Below, piece after piece: positions 1 through 7,003 of a stretch of 35,571 nucleotides of DNA. Within the stretch, counting starts at the first letter, position 1, and the number at the start of each line of letters is the position of its first letter. The position numbers and the translations under genes are program-made. Below the pieces are notes generated by a model. It did no database searches. It saw nothing but the letters and a program-made list of their open reading frames with translations, and was not told the DNA's origin. Source of the stretch: an uncultured Bacteroidales bacterium (GTDB taxonomy: Bacteria; Bacteroidota; Bacteroidia; Bacteroidales; UBA932); contig CAJOHV010000021.1 of assembly GCA_905234485.1 (NCBI GenBank), positions 1 through 35,571 on the forward strand. Direction: 5' to 3'.

Positions 1-318
1 GGTGGGGAAGTTGGTAAGCATACCACCGGCCCAACGCTCGGTGATGTACGGCATGCCTACTGCAGCGGCTTTCTCGGAAACGATTTCCTTAGCCTGCTTT
101 TTGGTGGCGACGAAGAGGATCTTGCGGCCCGACTTTGCGAGCTCTTTCATCTCTTCGGCAGCCTCGTCGATCTTGACGACTGTCTTGTGCAGGTCGATGA
201 TGTGGATTCCGTTCTTCTGATCGAAGATATAGGGAGCCATTTTAGGGTTCCACTTACGGGCAAGATGTCCGAAGTGAGCACCTGCATCAAGCAATTCTTG
301 GAAATTTGTTCTTGACAT
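1..318 (-). CDS. rpsB: 30S ribosomal protein S2 (partial, C-terminus off the left edge)
   Basis: The first 106 codons of ribosomal protein S2, a small-subunit protein that helps hold S1 on the 30S particle in many bacteria. The start at 318 gives MSRTNFQELLDAGAHFGHLA, and the later KMAPYIF, GIHIIDL and ITERWAGGMLTN motifs are diagnostic of S2. The reading frame is open through base 1, so the gene continues outside the window. It is third in the minus-strand order rplM-rpsI-rpsB and is separated from rpsI by 146 nt, which is wide for this operon and may hold a leader. In many genomes tsf follows rpsB, but that side is not visible. Confidence 0.97.
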   Translation of the reverse strand, partial: MSRTNFQELLDAGAHFGHLARKWNPKMAPYIFDQKNGIHIIDLHKTVVKIDEAAEEMKELAKSGRKILFVATKKQAKEIVSEKAAAVGMPYITERWAGGMLTNFPT

Positions 319-364
319 TTTGTTGTTTCTTTTAATTTTCTCTTTTCATCAATCTCCTGGTAAC

Positions 365-456
365 GACCTGGTCGGTCCAGGCGATTTTCCGCAGTGCGGC
401 AACCTCCCAAAGGGGATAGTTTACAATAACCGCAACTGTGCTTTGTGAAAACAGTT
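365..456 (-). promoter_or_regulatory. Possible structured leader upstream of rpsB
   Basis: The 146-nt rpsI-rpsB gap contains three short perfect stems: 434-439 with 451-456 (6 bp), 389-392 with 396-399 (4 bp) and 367-371 with 377-381 (5 bp). I see no exact TAnnTTTG promoter here, so rpsB is probably read from the rplM promoter with the gap acting as an internal leader. The stems are short and could be fortuitous. A regulatory role is inference only. Confidence 0.25.
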
Positions 457-464
457 CTGTTATA

Positions 465-854
465 CTAACGTTTACTGAACTGGAAGCGTGCGCGTGCGCT
501 GGGCTGGCCGGGTTTCTTACGCTCAACCTCACGGGCGTCGCGGGTGAGGAATCCTGCAGCCTTAAGAGCGGGACGATAGGCTTCCTTGTCGATCTCGCAA
601 AGTGCGCGGGCGATACCGAGGCGGATTGCTTCAGCCTGACCCTTGATGCCACCACCAACGATGGTGATCTTGGTGTCAAACTTACCTTCAGTCTCAGTAA
701 CGGTGAACGGCTGGTTCACAATGTAACGGAGGGCGTCCTGCTTGAAGTAATCCTCGAGGGGACGATCGTTGATCGTAACATTGCCTGCACCTGCAGAGAT
801 GTAAACGCGAGCAACAGCTGCTTTACGTCTTCCAAGGGCGTGTGTCTGTTCCAT
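465..854 (-). CDS. rpsI: 30S ribosomal protein S9
   Basis: Ribosomal protein S9 (129 aa, normal length), whose C-terminal tail reaches the P-site tRNA. Evidence is the N-terminal ALGRRKAAVARVY motif, the central GGGIKGQAEAIRLGIARAL motif and the basic C-terminal tail ending ARARFQFSKR, all highly conserved in S9. It begins 9 nt after the rplM stop, the usual L13-S9 pairing, so the two are surely cotranscribed. Confidence 0.98.
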   Translation of the reverse strand: MEQTHALGRRKAAVARVYISAGAGNVTINDRPLEDYFKQDALRYIVNQPFTVTETEGKFDTKITIVGGGIKGQAEAIRLGIARALCEIDKEAYRPALKAAGFLTRDAREVERKKPGQPSARARFQFSKR

Positions 855-863
855 TTACTCTGA

Positions 864-1316
864 TTAGATTTCGTTTAACTTGATTTCGGTAGGGTTCTGA
901 GCCTGGTGCGGATGCTCGGGACCTGCGTAAACGTGCAGGTTACGGAGCTGCTGTGCACCAAGACGGGTCTTGGGGAGCATACCCTTGACTGCTCTCCTGA
1001 CGAGTTCGGCGGGTCTCTTCGCGAGAATCTCCTTGGGGGTCGTGAAACGCTGTCCTCCCGGATATCCGGTGTAGCGTGTGTAGACCCTGTTGGTCATCTT
1101 CTTTCCCTTGAGGGCCACCTTCTCAGCGTTGACGACGATGACGTTGTCACCGCAGTCCACGTTGGGGGTGAAGCCGGGCTTGTTCTTACCGCGGAGGATA
1201 AGGGCAACCCTTGCTGAAAGACGACCAAGAGCGAGATCTGTCGCGTCAATAACCACCCACTTCTTGTCGACGGTCGCTTTGTTGAGCGAGACGGTCTTGT
1301 AGCTGAGTGTGTCCAT
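864..1316 (-). CDS. rplM: 50S ribosomal protein L13
   Basis: Ribosomal protein L13 (150 aa), an early-assembling 50S protein. Family motifs visible are WVVIDATDLALGRLSARVA near residues 20-39, NVDCGDNVIVVNAEKV, the YTGYPGG turn and VKGMLPKTRLG. The start at 1316 (MDTLSYKTVS) is the normal one for Bacteroidales. A consensus Bacteroides promoter lies 63 nt upstream and a strong hairpin sits between it and the gene, so this gene heads the rplM-rpsI-rpsB transcript. Confidence 0.98.
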   Translation of the reverse strand: MDTLSYKTVSLNKATVDKKWVVIDATDLALGRLSARVALILRGKNKPGFTPNVDCGDNVIVVNAEKVALKGKKMTNRVYTRYTGYPGGQRFTTPKEILAKRPAELVRRAVKGMLPKTRLGAQQLRNLHVYAGPEHPHQAQNPTEIKLNEI

Positions 1317-1346
1317 TGTCTTGATCTTAAACAGTTAATACTTTAT

Positions 1347-1380
1347 AAAAAATGCGATCCCTACGTTTATAGGGGTCGCA
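1347..1380 (-). terminator. Hairpin plus T6 at the start of the rplM transcript (attenuator or frr terminator)
   Basis: Bases 1353-1363 and 1370-1380 form an 11-bp stem with one G-T pair and a 6-nt loop. On the minus strand the stem is followed at once by six T residues (1347-1352), the classic intrinsic-terminator form. It lies after frr, so it can end the pyrH-frr transcript. It also lies immediately downstream of the -7 element of the rplM promoter, so it would form the extreme 5' end of the rplM mRNA and could act as an attenuator. Confidence 0.7.
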
Positions 1381-1409
1381 AAGGTATAAAATATTTTCGA
1401 AATAACAAA
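1379..1409 (-). promoter_or_regulatory. Bacteroides-type promoter for rplM-rpsI-rpsB
   Basis: On the minus strand TTTG (1406-1409) is followed after 19 nt by TACCTTTG (1379-1386), an exact match to the Bacteroidota sigma-ABfr consensus TTTG/TAnnTTTG. The -33 element starts 2 bases past the frr stop codon. Transcription should begin within the following GC-rich hairpin, giving a leader of about 55-60 nt before rplM. Confidence 0.75.
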
Positions 1410-1411
1410 AA

Positions 1412-1981
1412 CTAGACGGTCAGGATGTCTTTTTCCTTCGCGGCTACCAGAGCGTCGATCTCTTTCACCTTCTTGTCCGTTACTTTCTGCACTTCGTCTT
1501 CTGCCTCCTTTTCTGCGTCTTCGCTGATGGTTCCGGCTTTCTGGGCCTTCTTCAGAGCGTCCATGGCGTCGCGCCTTGTGTTGCGGATGACGACTTTGGC
1601 GTTTTCACCTTCTCCTTTGGCCTTCTTGACGAGGTCCTTGCGGCGCTCTTCAGTGAGGGCGGGGACGGTGCAGCGGATGACTTCGCCGTTGTTCGACGGG
1701 GTCAGGCCTATGTTGGAGTCGATGATCGCTTTTTCCACGGCGGGGATGAGCGAACGGTCCCACGGCTGGATCACCAGCGTCTTCGCGTCCGGAGCGGAAA
1801 CGGCGCCGACCTGCGGGATCGGGGTCATCGTGCCGTAGTAGTTCACCAAAACTTTATTGAAGACCGAAGGGTTGGCCTTGCCCACCCTGTAGTCTTTAAG
1901 GCTCGCCTCGAGGAACGCCACCGCGTCCTGCATCTTTTTCTCAGCGCCGGAGATAATATCCTTTTCGATTGCTGACAACAT
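1412..1981 (-). CDS. frr: Ribosome recycling factor
   Basis: Ribosome recycling factor (189 aa, usual length about 185), which with EF-G splits the post-termination ribosome. Evidence is the family core: YYGTMTPIPQVGAVSAPDAK near residues 48-67, the following IQPWDRS, then PSNNGEVIR and LTEERRKDLVKKAK in the hinge and second half, and a long charged C-terminal helix. It starts 21 nt after pyrH, the common pyrH-frr pairing, so it is probably read from the pyrH promoter. The only terminator-like hairpin after it is the one at 1353-1380. Confidence 0.98.
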   Translation of the reverse strand: MLSAIEKDIISGAEKKMQDAVAFLEASLKDYRVGKANPSVFNKVLVNYYGTMTPIPQVGAVSAPDAKTLVIQPWDRSLIPAVEKAIIDSNIGLTPSNNGEVIRCTVPALTEERRKDLVKKAKGEGENAKVVIRNTRRDAMDALKKAQKAGTISEDAEKEAEDEVQKVTDKKVKEIDALVAAKEKDILTV

Positions 1982-2002
1982 ATTCTATATAATTATATGG
2001 TT

Positions 2003-2707
2003 TTACTTATGGACTATCGTGCCGACCTTCTTCCCTTCGAGCAGCGACTGCAGCGCGCCTTCGGAGTCTATGTCGAACACCACGATGGGCACATCTCCCT
2101 GCTCGCAGAGCGCGAACGCGGTCGCATCCATCACCTTCAGATGGTCCGCGAGCGCCTTATCGAACGTGAGTTCTTCGTACTTGACGGCTGCAGGGTCTTT
2201 TTCAGGGTCGGCCGTGTACACGCCATCCACCCTGGTCCCCTTGAGCAGTGCGTCCGCTCCAAGTTCGAGCGCACGGAGGGCTGCGCCGCTGTCCGTGGTG
2301 AAGAACGGGTTACCGGTTCCGCCGGCGATAAGGGCCACGCCGCCCTCTTCCAGCACCTTCACCGCCGCATCGCGGACGTAGTAGCGCGCGATCGGCTCCA
2401 TGGGGGTCGCCGTGAAGACTTCGGCACGCACGCCGCGGGCGCGGATGAACTGGGCCAGCGCCATGGAGTTAATGACGGTGGCGAGCATACCCATCTTGTC
2501 TCCGTCCACTCTGTCGAAGCCCTTGCCCATGCCCTGCAGGCCGCGGAAGATGTTTCCGCCGCCGTTCACTATCGCGACTTCGTGTCCGCTGAGGACTGCT
2601 TTAACGATCTGATCTGCGTAGGCGGCGATACGGCTTTCGTCGAGACCCTTGCCCGACGGACCGCCGAGACTCTCGCCGCTAAGTTTGAGAAGCACTCTTT
2701 TGTACAT
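2003..2707 (-). CDS. pyrH: UMP kinase
   Basis: UMP kinase of the amino-acid-kinase fold (234 aa), making UDP from UMP and ATP in pyrimidine nucleotide synthesis. Visible motifs are the N-terminal KLSGESLGG phosphate loop, the IVNGGGNIFRG loop, the DKMGMLATVINS helix and the GTGNPFFTTDSGAALRA segment typical of bacterial PyrH. It is the first gene of pyrH-frr. Its promoter -7 element ends only 4 nt before the ATG, so the message may be leaderless. The promoter is interleaved with that of the divergent sdhC-like gene. Confidence 0.98.
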   Translation of the reverse strand: MYKRVLLKLSGESLGGPSGKGLDESRIAAYADQIVKAVLSGHEVAIVNGGGNIFRGLQGMGKGFDRVDGDKMGMLATVINSMALAQFIRARGVRAEVFTATPMEPIARYYVRDAAVKVLEEGGVALIAGGTGNPFFTTDSGAALRALELGADALLKGTRVDGVYTADPEKDPAAVKYEELTFDKALADHLKVMDATAFALCEQGDVPIVVFDIDSEGALQSLLEGKKVGTIVHK

Positions 2708-2729
2708 AGAGCAAATTTAGTTATATTTG
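2699..2729 (+). promoter_or_regulatory. Promoter for the succinate dehydrogenase cytochrome gene
   Basis: TTTG (2699-2702), 19 nt, TATATTTG (2722-2729): an exact Bacteroides-type promoter reading right. Its -33 element lies inside the first codons of pyrH, and it overlaps the opposing pyrH promoter over most of its length. The leader to the ATG at 2769 is about 35 nt. Confidence 0.75.
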
Positions 2730-2742
2730 CAAGACTTACAAA
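2712..2742 (-). promoter_or_regulatory. Promoter for pyrH-frr
   Basis: On the minus strand TTTG (2739-2742), 19 nt, then TAAATTTG (2712-2719): an exact Bacteroides-type promoter. Only CTCT separates the -7 element from the pyrH ATG, so the expected start of transcription is at or within a few bases of the start codon. A second TAnnTTTG match, TATCTTTG, lies at 2739-2746. Confidence 0.75.
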
Positions 2743-2768
2743 GATAAACAATAAAAGGACAACATACT

Positions 2769-3494
2769 ATGTTCATGCTTAACTCTTCCATCGGAAGAAA
2801 ATTCATCCAGGCCATCAGCGGCGCGTTCCTGATTGTGTTCCTGCTTCTGCACGCAACAATTAACTTCTTCTCCGTGATCGACAGCTTCACCGGCAAGTTC
2901 GGTATCGCAGCCGCGGACGAAAAACTCTTCACGGCCGGCGACGGACTCTTCAAACTCGGATGCGACTTTATGAGCACCCCCGTCATCAGCATTATGGTCC
3001 CCATCCTCGCCCTCGGATTCGTCATCCACATCGGCTACGGTATCTGGCTGACCATCATCAACATGAAGGCCCGCGGCGGATACAAGCGCTATGAAGTCGC
3101 CAGCAAGGCGAAGGTCGATTCCTGGTCTTCGAAGAATATGCTTGTCCTGGGTATCGTCATCCTCGGATGCATAGGATTCCACCTCACTGATTTCTGGGCC
3201 CATATGCAACTTCCCGAGATGTTCGGAATCGGTGTCTACGAGAACAATCCTTACCTGCTTCTCTGCCTGACATTCGGCCGTCCCTGGATACTCTGCGGAT
3301 ACCTTCTCTGGTTCGTCGCTCTGTTCCTGCACCTCACCCATGGCTTCTGGAGCATGTTCCAGACCATAGGCTGGGATGGCAAGATCTGGTTCAAGAGGAT
3401 CAAGGTTATCGGCGTCATCGTGGCAGCCATCATCTGCCTCATGTTCGTCGCCACCGCAGTGAACGCTGCGATTCAGGCTCCGAACTTTATTTAA
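2769..3494 (+). CDS. sdhC: Succinate dehydrogenase/fumarate reductase cytochrome b subunit (b558 family)
   Basis: Di-heme membrane anchor of the Bacteroidota/Bacillus-type succinate:quinone oxidoreductase (241 aa), passing electrons between the flavoprotein/iron-sulfur subunits and menaquinone. About five hydrophobic helices are visible, with histidines suited to heme binding in HATINFF, FVIHIGYGIW, IGFHLTDFWAH and LFLHLTHGFW. The start at 2769 lies 39 nt after an exact promoter; an in-frame ATG at 2775 is an alternative. Oddly, the usual flavoprotein and iron-sulfur genes do not follow: a terminator comes 22 nt after the stop and then dusB. Those partners must be elsewhere. Confidence 0.9.
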   Translation: MFMLNSSIGRKFIQAISGAFLIVFLLLHATINFFSVIDSFTGKFGIAAADEKLFTAGDGLFKLGCDFMSTPVISIMVPILALGFVIHIGYGIWLTIINMKARGGYKRYEVASKAKVDSWSSKNMLVLGIVILGCIGFHLTDFWAHMQLPEMFGIGVYENNPYLLLCLTFGRPWILCGYLLWFVALFLHLTHGFWSMFQTIGWDGKIWFKRIKVIGVIVAAIICLMFVATAVNAAIQAPNFI

Positions 3495-3515
3495 GGCCTG
3501 CGGGCTGACATTTAT

Positions 3516-3550
3516 TCCCACTCAAGGCCACACCTGGAGTGGGATTTTTT
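3516..3550 (+). terminator. Intrinsic terminator after sdhC
   Basis: An 8-bp perfect stem (3516-3523 with 3537-3544, TCCCACTC/GAGTGGGA) with a 13-nt loop is followed by T6 at 3545-3550. It closes the one-gene sdhC transcript. The dusB ATG follows only 7 nt after the T run. Confidence 0.85.
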
Positions 3551-3557
3551 ATAATAG

Positions 3558-4559
3558 ATGAAGATAGGTAACATAGATTTGGGTGAGCGGCCGGTGGTGC
3601 TCGCGCCGATGGAGGACGTCACGGACGCGAGTTTCCGCATCCTCTGTCGCGAGCAAGGAGCGGCCGCGGTCTACACCGAGTTCATCCCTTCCGACGGGCT
3701 CATCCGCGATGCGCACAAAGCGATCGAGAAGATGCGCACGCTGGAGGAAGAAGCGCCGGTGGGCATACAGATCTATGGGCATATTCCCGAATCCATGGTG
3801 AAGGCCGCGCAAATGGCCGACCGCGCCGCGGAGATTGCGGGCGGTCACGGGGCTGACTTCATCGACATCAACTTCGGCTGCCCCGTGACCAAGATCGCCG
3901 GCCGCGGCGCGGGCTCCGGGATGATGCGCGAGCCGGACAAAATGGTGGCCATCACGAAAGCCGTGGTGGAAGCAGTCGGCAAGCCAGTGACAGTGAAGAC
4001 GCGTCTGGGCTGGGACGACAGTTCGAAGATCATAGTGGAACTGGCAGAGAGGCTGCAGGACGTGGGCATTCAAGCGCTGACCATCCACGGCCGCACGCGT
4101 TGCCAACTCTACAAAGGCAAGGCGGACTGGACGCTGATCGGCGAGGTGAAGAACAACCCGCGCATGCACATCCCCATCATCGGCAACGGCGACATCGACT
4201 CCCCCGAAAAGGCGAAGGAAGCGTTCGATAAGTTCGGCGTGGACGGCATCATGGTCGCGCGGGCGACCTACGGCAGGCCGTGGATATTCAGGGACATAAG
4301 GCACTATCTGGACACGGGCGAACTGCTGCCCGAACCGACCGTCCGCGAGAAAGTGGCCATAGCGCGCAGGCATCTGGGGCTGTCGCTGGATCTGAAAGGC
4401 GAACCGCGCGGCGTGTACGAAATGCGCAGGCATCTTTCTTGCTACTTCAGGGGCCTGCCGGATTTCAAGGACACCCGCATCAGAATGGTCACGACCCTGG
4501 ATGTGCCGGAACTGTATTCGATACTGGACGAGATAGAAGAACGATATGCTGATCTATAG
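3558..4559 (+). CDS. dusB: tRNA-dihydrouridine synthase (DusB type)
   Basis: FMN-dependent enzyme (333 aa) that reduces specific uridines in the tRNA D-loop to dihydrouridine. The N-terminal TIM barrel shows VVLAPMEDVTD (FMN binding), INFGCPVTKI with the proposed catalytic Cys108, TVKTRLGWDD, IHGRTRCQLYKGKADW and the phosphate-binding IIGNGDI and GIMVARATYGRPW; a helical C-terminal domain follows. The start at 3558 matches the usual MKIGNIDLG opening, but it lies just past a terminator with no recognisable promoter or RBS, so how it is expressed is unclear. The 3' end overlaps lpxK by 14 nt. Confidence 0.95.
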   Translation: MKIGNIDLGERPVVLAPMEDVTDASFRILCREQGAAAVYTEFIPSDGLIRDAHKAIEKMRTLEEEAPVGIQIYGHIPESMVKAAQMADRAAEIAGGHGADFIDINFGCPVTKIAGRGAGSGMMREPDKMVAITKAVVEAVGKPVTVKTRLGWDDSSKIIVELAERLQDVGIQALTIHGRTRCQLYKGKADWTLIGEVKNNPRMHIPIIGNGDIDSPEKAKEAFDKFGVDGIMVARATYGRPWIFRDIRHYLDTGELLPEPTVREKVAIARRHLGLSLDLKGEPRGVYEMRRHLSCYFRGLPDFKDTRIRMVTTLDVPELYSILDEIEERYADL

Positions 4560-5595
4560 GACTATACTCAAGCTTCGCCACCGCGCTTACGACCGCGGCA
4601 GGAGGCCGTGCGCCGAGGCCGGCGTGCCCACGATCTGCGTGGGCAACGTCACGGTCGGCGGCACCGGCAAGACGCCGCTCACCGAGCTGATCCTCCGCGA
4701 ACTCGCGGGCCGTCAGCTCGCCGTGCTCTCGCGCGGCTACGGGCGTCGCACCAAGGGCTACCTGGAGGTAGACCCTTCCGGCGACGCCTCTCTTTACGGC
4801 GACGAACCTCTCCAGATTGCCCGAAAGTTCCCCGGCGTGAAGGTCGTGGTGGACGAAGACCGCATCGAAGGCTGCAACAGGATCGGCTCTTCGGTGGACG
4901 CCATCATTCTGGACGATGCCTACCAGTATCGTCGGCTTAAGGCTTCTCTGAATATAGTTCTGGTGGACTATGGGCGCCCGGTCTTCAAGGATTCATTGCT
5001 GCCCTTCGGGCGGCTGCGCGACCTCCCGGAGCGCATCTTCAAGGCGGACATAATTGTGGTGACGAAGTGCCCTGCCGCTATGAGCGACTACGAAAAAGGT
5101 TGCTATGCGCAGGACAATCTCCATATGAGCGGTTACGAAGCGGCGGAGCATATTGCATACACCCCAGCCGGGGATAAGATTCCGGTTCTTTTCAGCACGG
5201 TGGAGTATATGAAACCCGCCCCCGTTTTCGAAGGCGCGGAGGCCTCCTGGCCGCGGTCGGATCGCGCGGTCGCGATATGCGGAATCGCCCGAAACCGGCA
5301 GTTCGTCGACCATTTGGCCGCAGGCTACTCCCTTCAGGAAGTATTCTCCTTCCGGGACCATCACCGCTTCAGCGAAAAGGACATCCGCAAGTTCAACGAA
5401 GCGATGCTCCAACACCCGTTCGCGTGCTTCTTCACCACGGAAAAAGACAGCCAGCGTCTTAAGGACTGCCGGCTGCTGAGCGAAGATGTGCGAAAGAGGC
5501 TATTCTACCTGCCCATCGAGGCCCGATTCCTCTCCGAGGGCGAACGCGAGCTATTCGTCCGTCTCCTCGAAGATCTGGTAAAAGGCCGTGTCTAG
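4546..5595 (+). CDS. lpxK: Tetraacyldisaccharide 4'-kinase
   Basis: LpxK (349 aa), an inner-membrane-associated kinase that phosphorylates the 4' position of the lipid A disaccharide precursor. The N-terminal helix (residues 1-20) is the membrane-associating part; a Walker A P-loop, GNVTVGGTGKTP, spans residues 33-44, followed by LSRGYGRRTKGY and GDEPLQIARKFP, all typical of LpxK. Late motifs FRDHHRFSEKDI and FFTTEKDSQRLK also match. It overlaps the dusB end by 14 nt, so the two are translationally coupled. Its last 45 nt overlap the convergent gene at 5551-6021, with no terminator between. Confidence 0.95.
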   Translation: MLIYRTILKLRHRAYDRGRRPCAEAGVPTICVGNVTVGGTGKTPLTELILRELAGRQLAVLSRGYGRRTKGYLEVDPSGDASLYGDEPLQIARKFPGVKVVVDEDRIEGCNRIGSSVDAIILDDAYQYRRLKASLNIVLVDYGRPVFKDSLLPFGRLRDLPERIFKADIIVVTKCPAAMSDYEKGCYAQDNLHMSGYEAAEHIAYTPAGDKIPVLFSTVEYMKPAPVFEGAEASWPRSDRAVAICGIARNRQFVDHLAAGYSLQEVFSFRDHHRFSEKDIRKFNEAMLQHPFACFFTTEKDSQRLKDCRLLSEDVRKRLFYLPIEARFLSEGERELFVRLLEDLVKGRV

Positions 5596-6021
5596 CCTGA
5601 CGATGTCCTTCAGGCGGCCTTCCATTTCGTAGCCGCTGAGAGCGCGGGTGAAGTAGACCTTATCCTCGAACATCTTGAATAATCTACTGATGAATGACGC
5701 CTGGCGGAATACCAGGTTGTCTTCGGCGTCGCGGCTGACGAGCACGTAGCCACGGTCGTTCATATGGGCCTCTATCTTGGGGAGTATCTCGTCTGTCGAG
5801 CCTTTCGCGCGGATGCGGCGCTTGCCATAGCCGAACTTGGGGTAGACCGCGGCGAATACTGCGACTATGCCGAGCATAGACCAGATGGAGTTGTAGCCGT
5901 TCTTCAGCATAGACTCCAGCGGCGCGCCTTTGGCCGTGATGAAATAGATTGCCGCGACGAAGACGACAAGCAATATCGTCAGATGGAGAAAATATTTGAG
6001 TGAGCGTATAAGATACTTCAT
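5551..6021 (-). CDS. Small inner-membrane protein of unknown function
   Basis: A 156-aa protein I cannot name. It has a basic N-terminus and a transmembrane helix at about residues 10-32, a second hydrophobic segment near 45-60 (SIWSMLGIVAVFAAVYP), then a soluble domain with a YVLVSRDAEDNLVFRQ segment and a region rich in charged and aromatic residues. I place the start at 6021 (MKYLIRS), not at the in-frame ATG at 6045, because TATATTTG ends 4 nt before 6021 and the longer form would begin upstream of that promoter. Similar small proteins are common in Bacteroidales. Its 3' end overlaps lpxK by 45 nt. Confidence 0.8.
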   Translation of the reverse strand: MKYLIRSLKYFLHLTILLVVFVAAIYFITAKGAPLESMLKNGYNSIWSMLGIVAVFAAVYPKFGYGKRRIRAKGSTDEILPKIEAHMNDRGYVLVSRDAEDNLVFRQASFISRLFKMFEDKVYFTRALSGYEMEGRLKDIVRLDTAFYQIFEETDE

Positions 6022-6025
6022 ACTG

Positions 6026-6033
6026 CAAATATA
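6026..6033 (-). promoter_or_regulatory. TAnnTTTG -7 element for the gene at 5551-6021
   Basis: The minus strand reads TATATTTG ending 4 nt before the ATG at 6021, the same geometry as at pyrH and suggestive of a leaderless mRNA. I see no good TTTG -33 element at 19-21 nt, so this is weaker than the other promoters. Confidence 0.45.
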
Positions 6034-6053
6034 GCAGTTGAGCACAAAATTTG

Positions 6054-6061
6054 TAACTTTG
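6054..6061 (+). promoter_or_regulatory. TAnnTTTG -7 element for the 6095 operon
   Basis: TAACTTTG on the plus strand, 33 nt before the ATG at 6095, in the 73-nt divergent gap. The -33 element is not recognisable. It is the likely start of the long transcript carrying the coiled-coil gene and hemW. Confidence 0.45.
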
Positions 6062-6094
6062 GGGGCATTTTAGAATCAAATAACTGTATACAAT

Positions 6095-7003
6095 ATGGAA
6101 AAAGAAGATCCTATCGCAAGACTTGAACGTGAAAAGGCGGAAAAGAAGAAGAGCAACGGATTTGCCGTTGTCGCTCTCGCAATAGTAGCAGTCGGACTGG
6201 CCGCGGCCCTCGCAATCGTCGGCACCCGCGACTACAAAATGGTCAAGGAGCTTGAGGCTGACAAGGCAGACCTCTCTGAGCGTATCGAGACTCTCCAGAA
6301 GGAGTTCGCGGACCTCTCGTCCGACTATGATTTCATCAACAGCCAGTTGGATTCTTCCCGTGAGGAAGTCGCCGTGCTGGTGAGCCGTATCAAGAGCACC
6401 GAGGCCACTAACAGGGCAAAGATGCGCCAGTATGAGAAGGAGCTCGGAACCCTCCGTTCGATTATGCGCAATTATCTCGTGCAGATCGATTCCCTCAACC
6501 AGCAGAACCAGAAACTTTCGGCCGAATTGTCCTCCACGAAGAAGACTCTCGCCGAGGCGACCGGAAAGAACCAGGAACTCGAGGCCCAGAACAAAGACCT
6601 TTCTTCCAAGGTGGCGACCGGCTCCGTGGTCAAGGCTCGCGGCATAGTCTGCAAGGCCTACAACGGTTCGGACAAGGTCACGGACCGCAGCAGCCGCGTG
6701 CGCAGGCTCGCAGTGGAACTCAGCCTGGTGGAAAACGACCTCGCCAAAAGGGGCCCTATGACCGTTTACCTCAGGGTTAAGGATCCGGAAGGCAATCTGC
6801 TGCTGGACGGCACTGACGCTTCATTCGCGTTCGGCGGCGAGGCTGTGGCCGCGACCGCATCGCGCGAGGTGGACTACGAAGGCTCAGAGGTGGATATGAT
6901 CATCTACGTGAACGATATTCCTCAGTATGAGAAGGGCGTTTACACTGTGGATGTCTACTCCGTTTCCGGTCTGCTCGGCACCACCGAACTTGTGCTCCGC
7001 TAA
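6095..7003 (+). CDS. Membrane-anchored coiled-coil protein of unknown function
   Basis: A 302-aa protein with a charged cytoplasmic N-terminus (residues 1-20), one transmembrane helix (about 22-43), a long coiled coil (about 48-175, rich in Glu/Lys/Leu heptads, with Q/N-rich stretches such as QIDSLNQQNQ) and a C-terminal domain of predicted beta strands (about 178-302; GPMTVYLRVKDPEGNLLLDG). This would make a periplasmic rod with a globular head. Proteins of this layout are common in Bacteroidales but have no firm function. The stop overlaps the hemW start (TAATG), so the two are coupled. Confidence 0.85.
   Translation: MEKEDPIARLEREKAEKKKSNGFAVVALAIVAVGLAAALAIVGTRDYKMVKELEADKADLSERIETLQKEFADLSSDYDFINSQLDSSREEVAVLVSRIKSTEATNRAKMRQYEKELGTLRSIMRNYLVQIDSLNQQNQKLSAELSSTKKTLAEATGKNQELEAQNKDLSSKVATGSVVKARGIVCKAYNGSDKVTDRSSRVRRLAVELSLVENDLAKRGPMTVYLRVKDPEGNLLLDGTDASFAFGGEAVAATASREVDYEGSEVDMIIYVNDIPQYEKGVYTVDVYSVSGLLGTTELVLR

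Noticed and set aside
1997..2782. 261-codon plus-strand open frame opposite pyrH
   Set aside because: Antisense to a highly conserved kinase; no family features.
2736..3521. 261-codon minus-strand open frame opposite the cytochrome gene
   Set aside because: Antisense to a well-supported membrane protein and its terminator; Asp/Glu/His-rich translation typical of a shadow frame.
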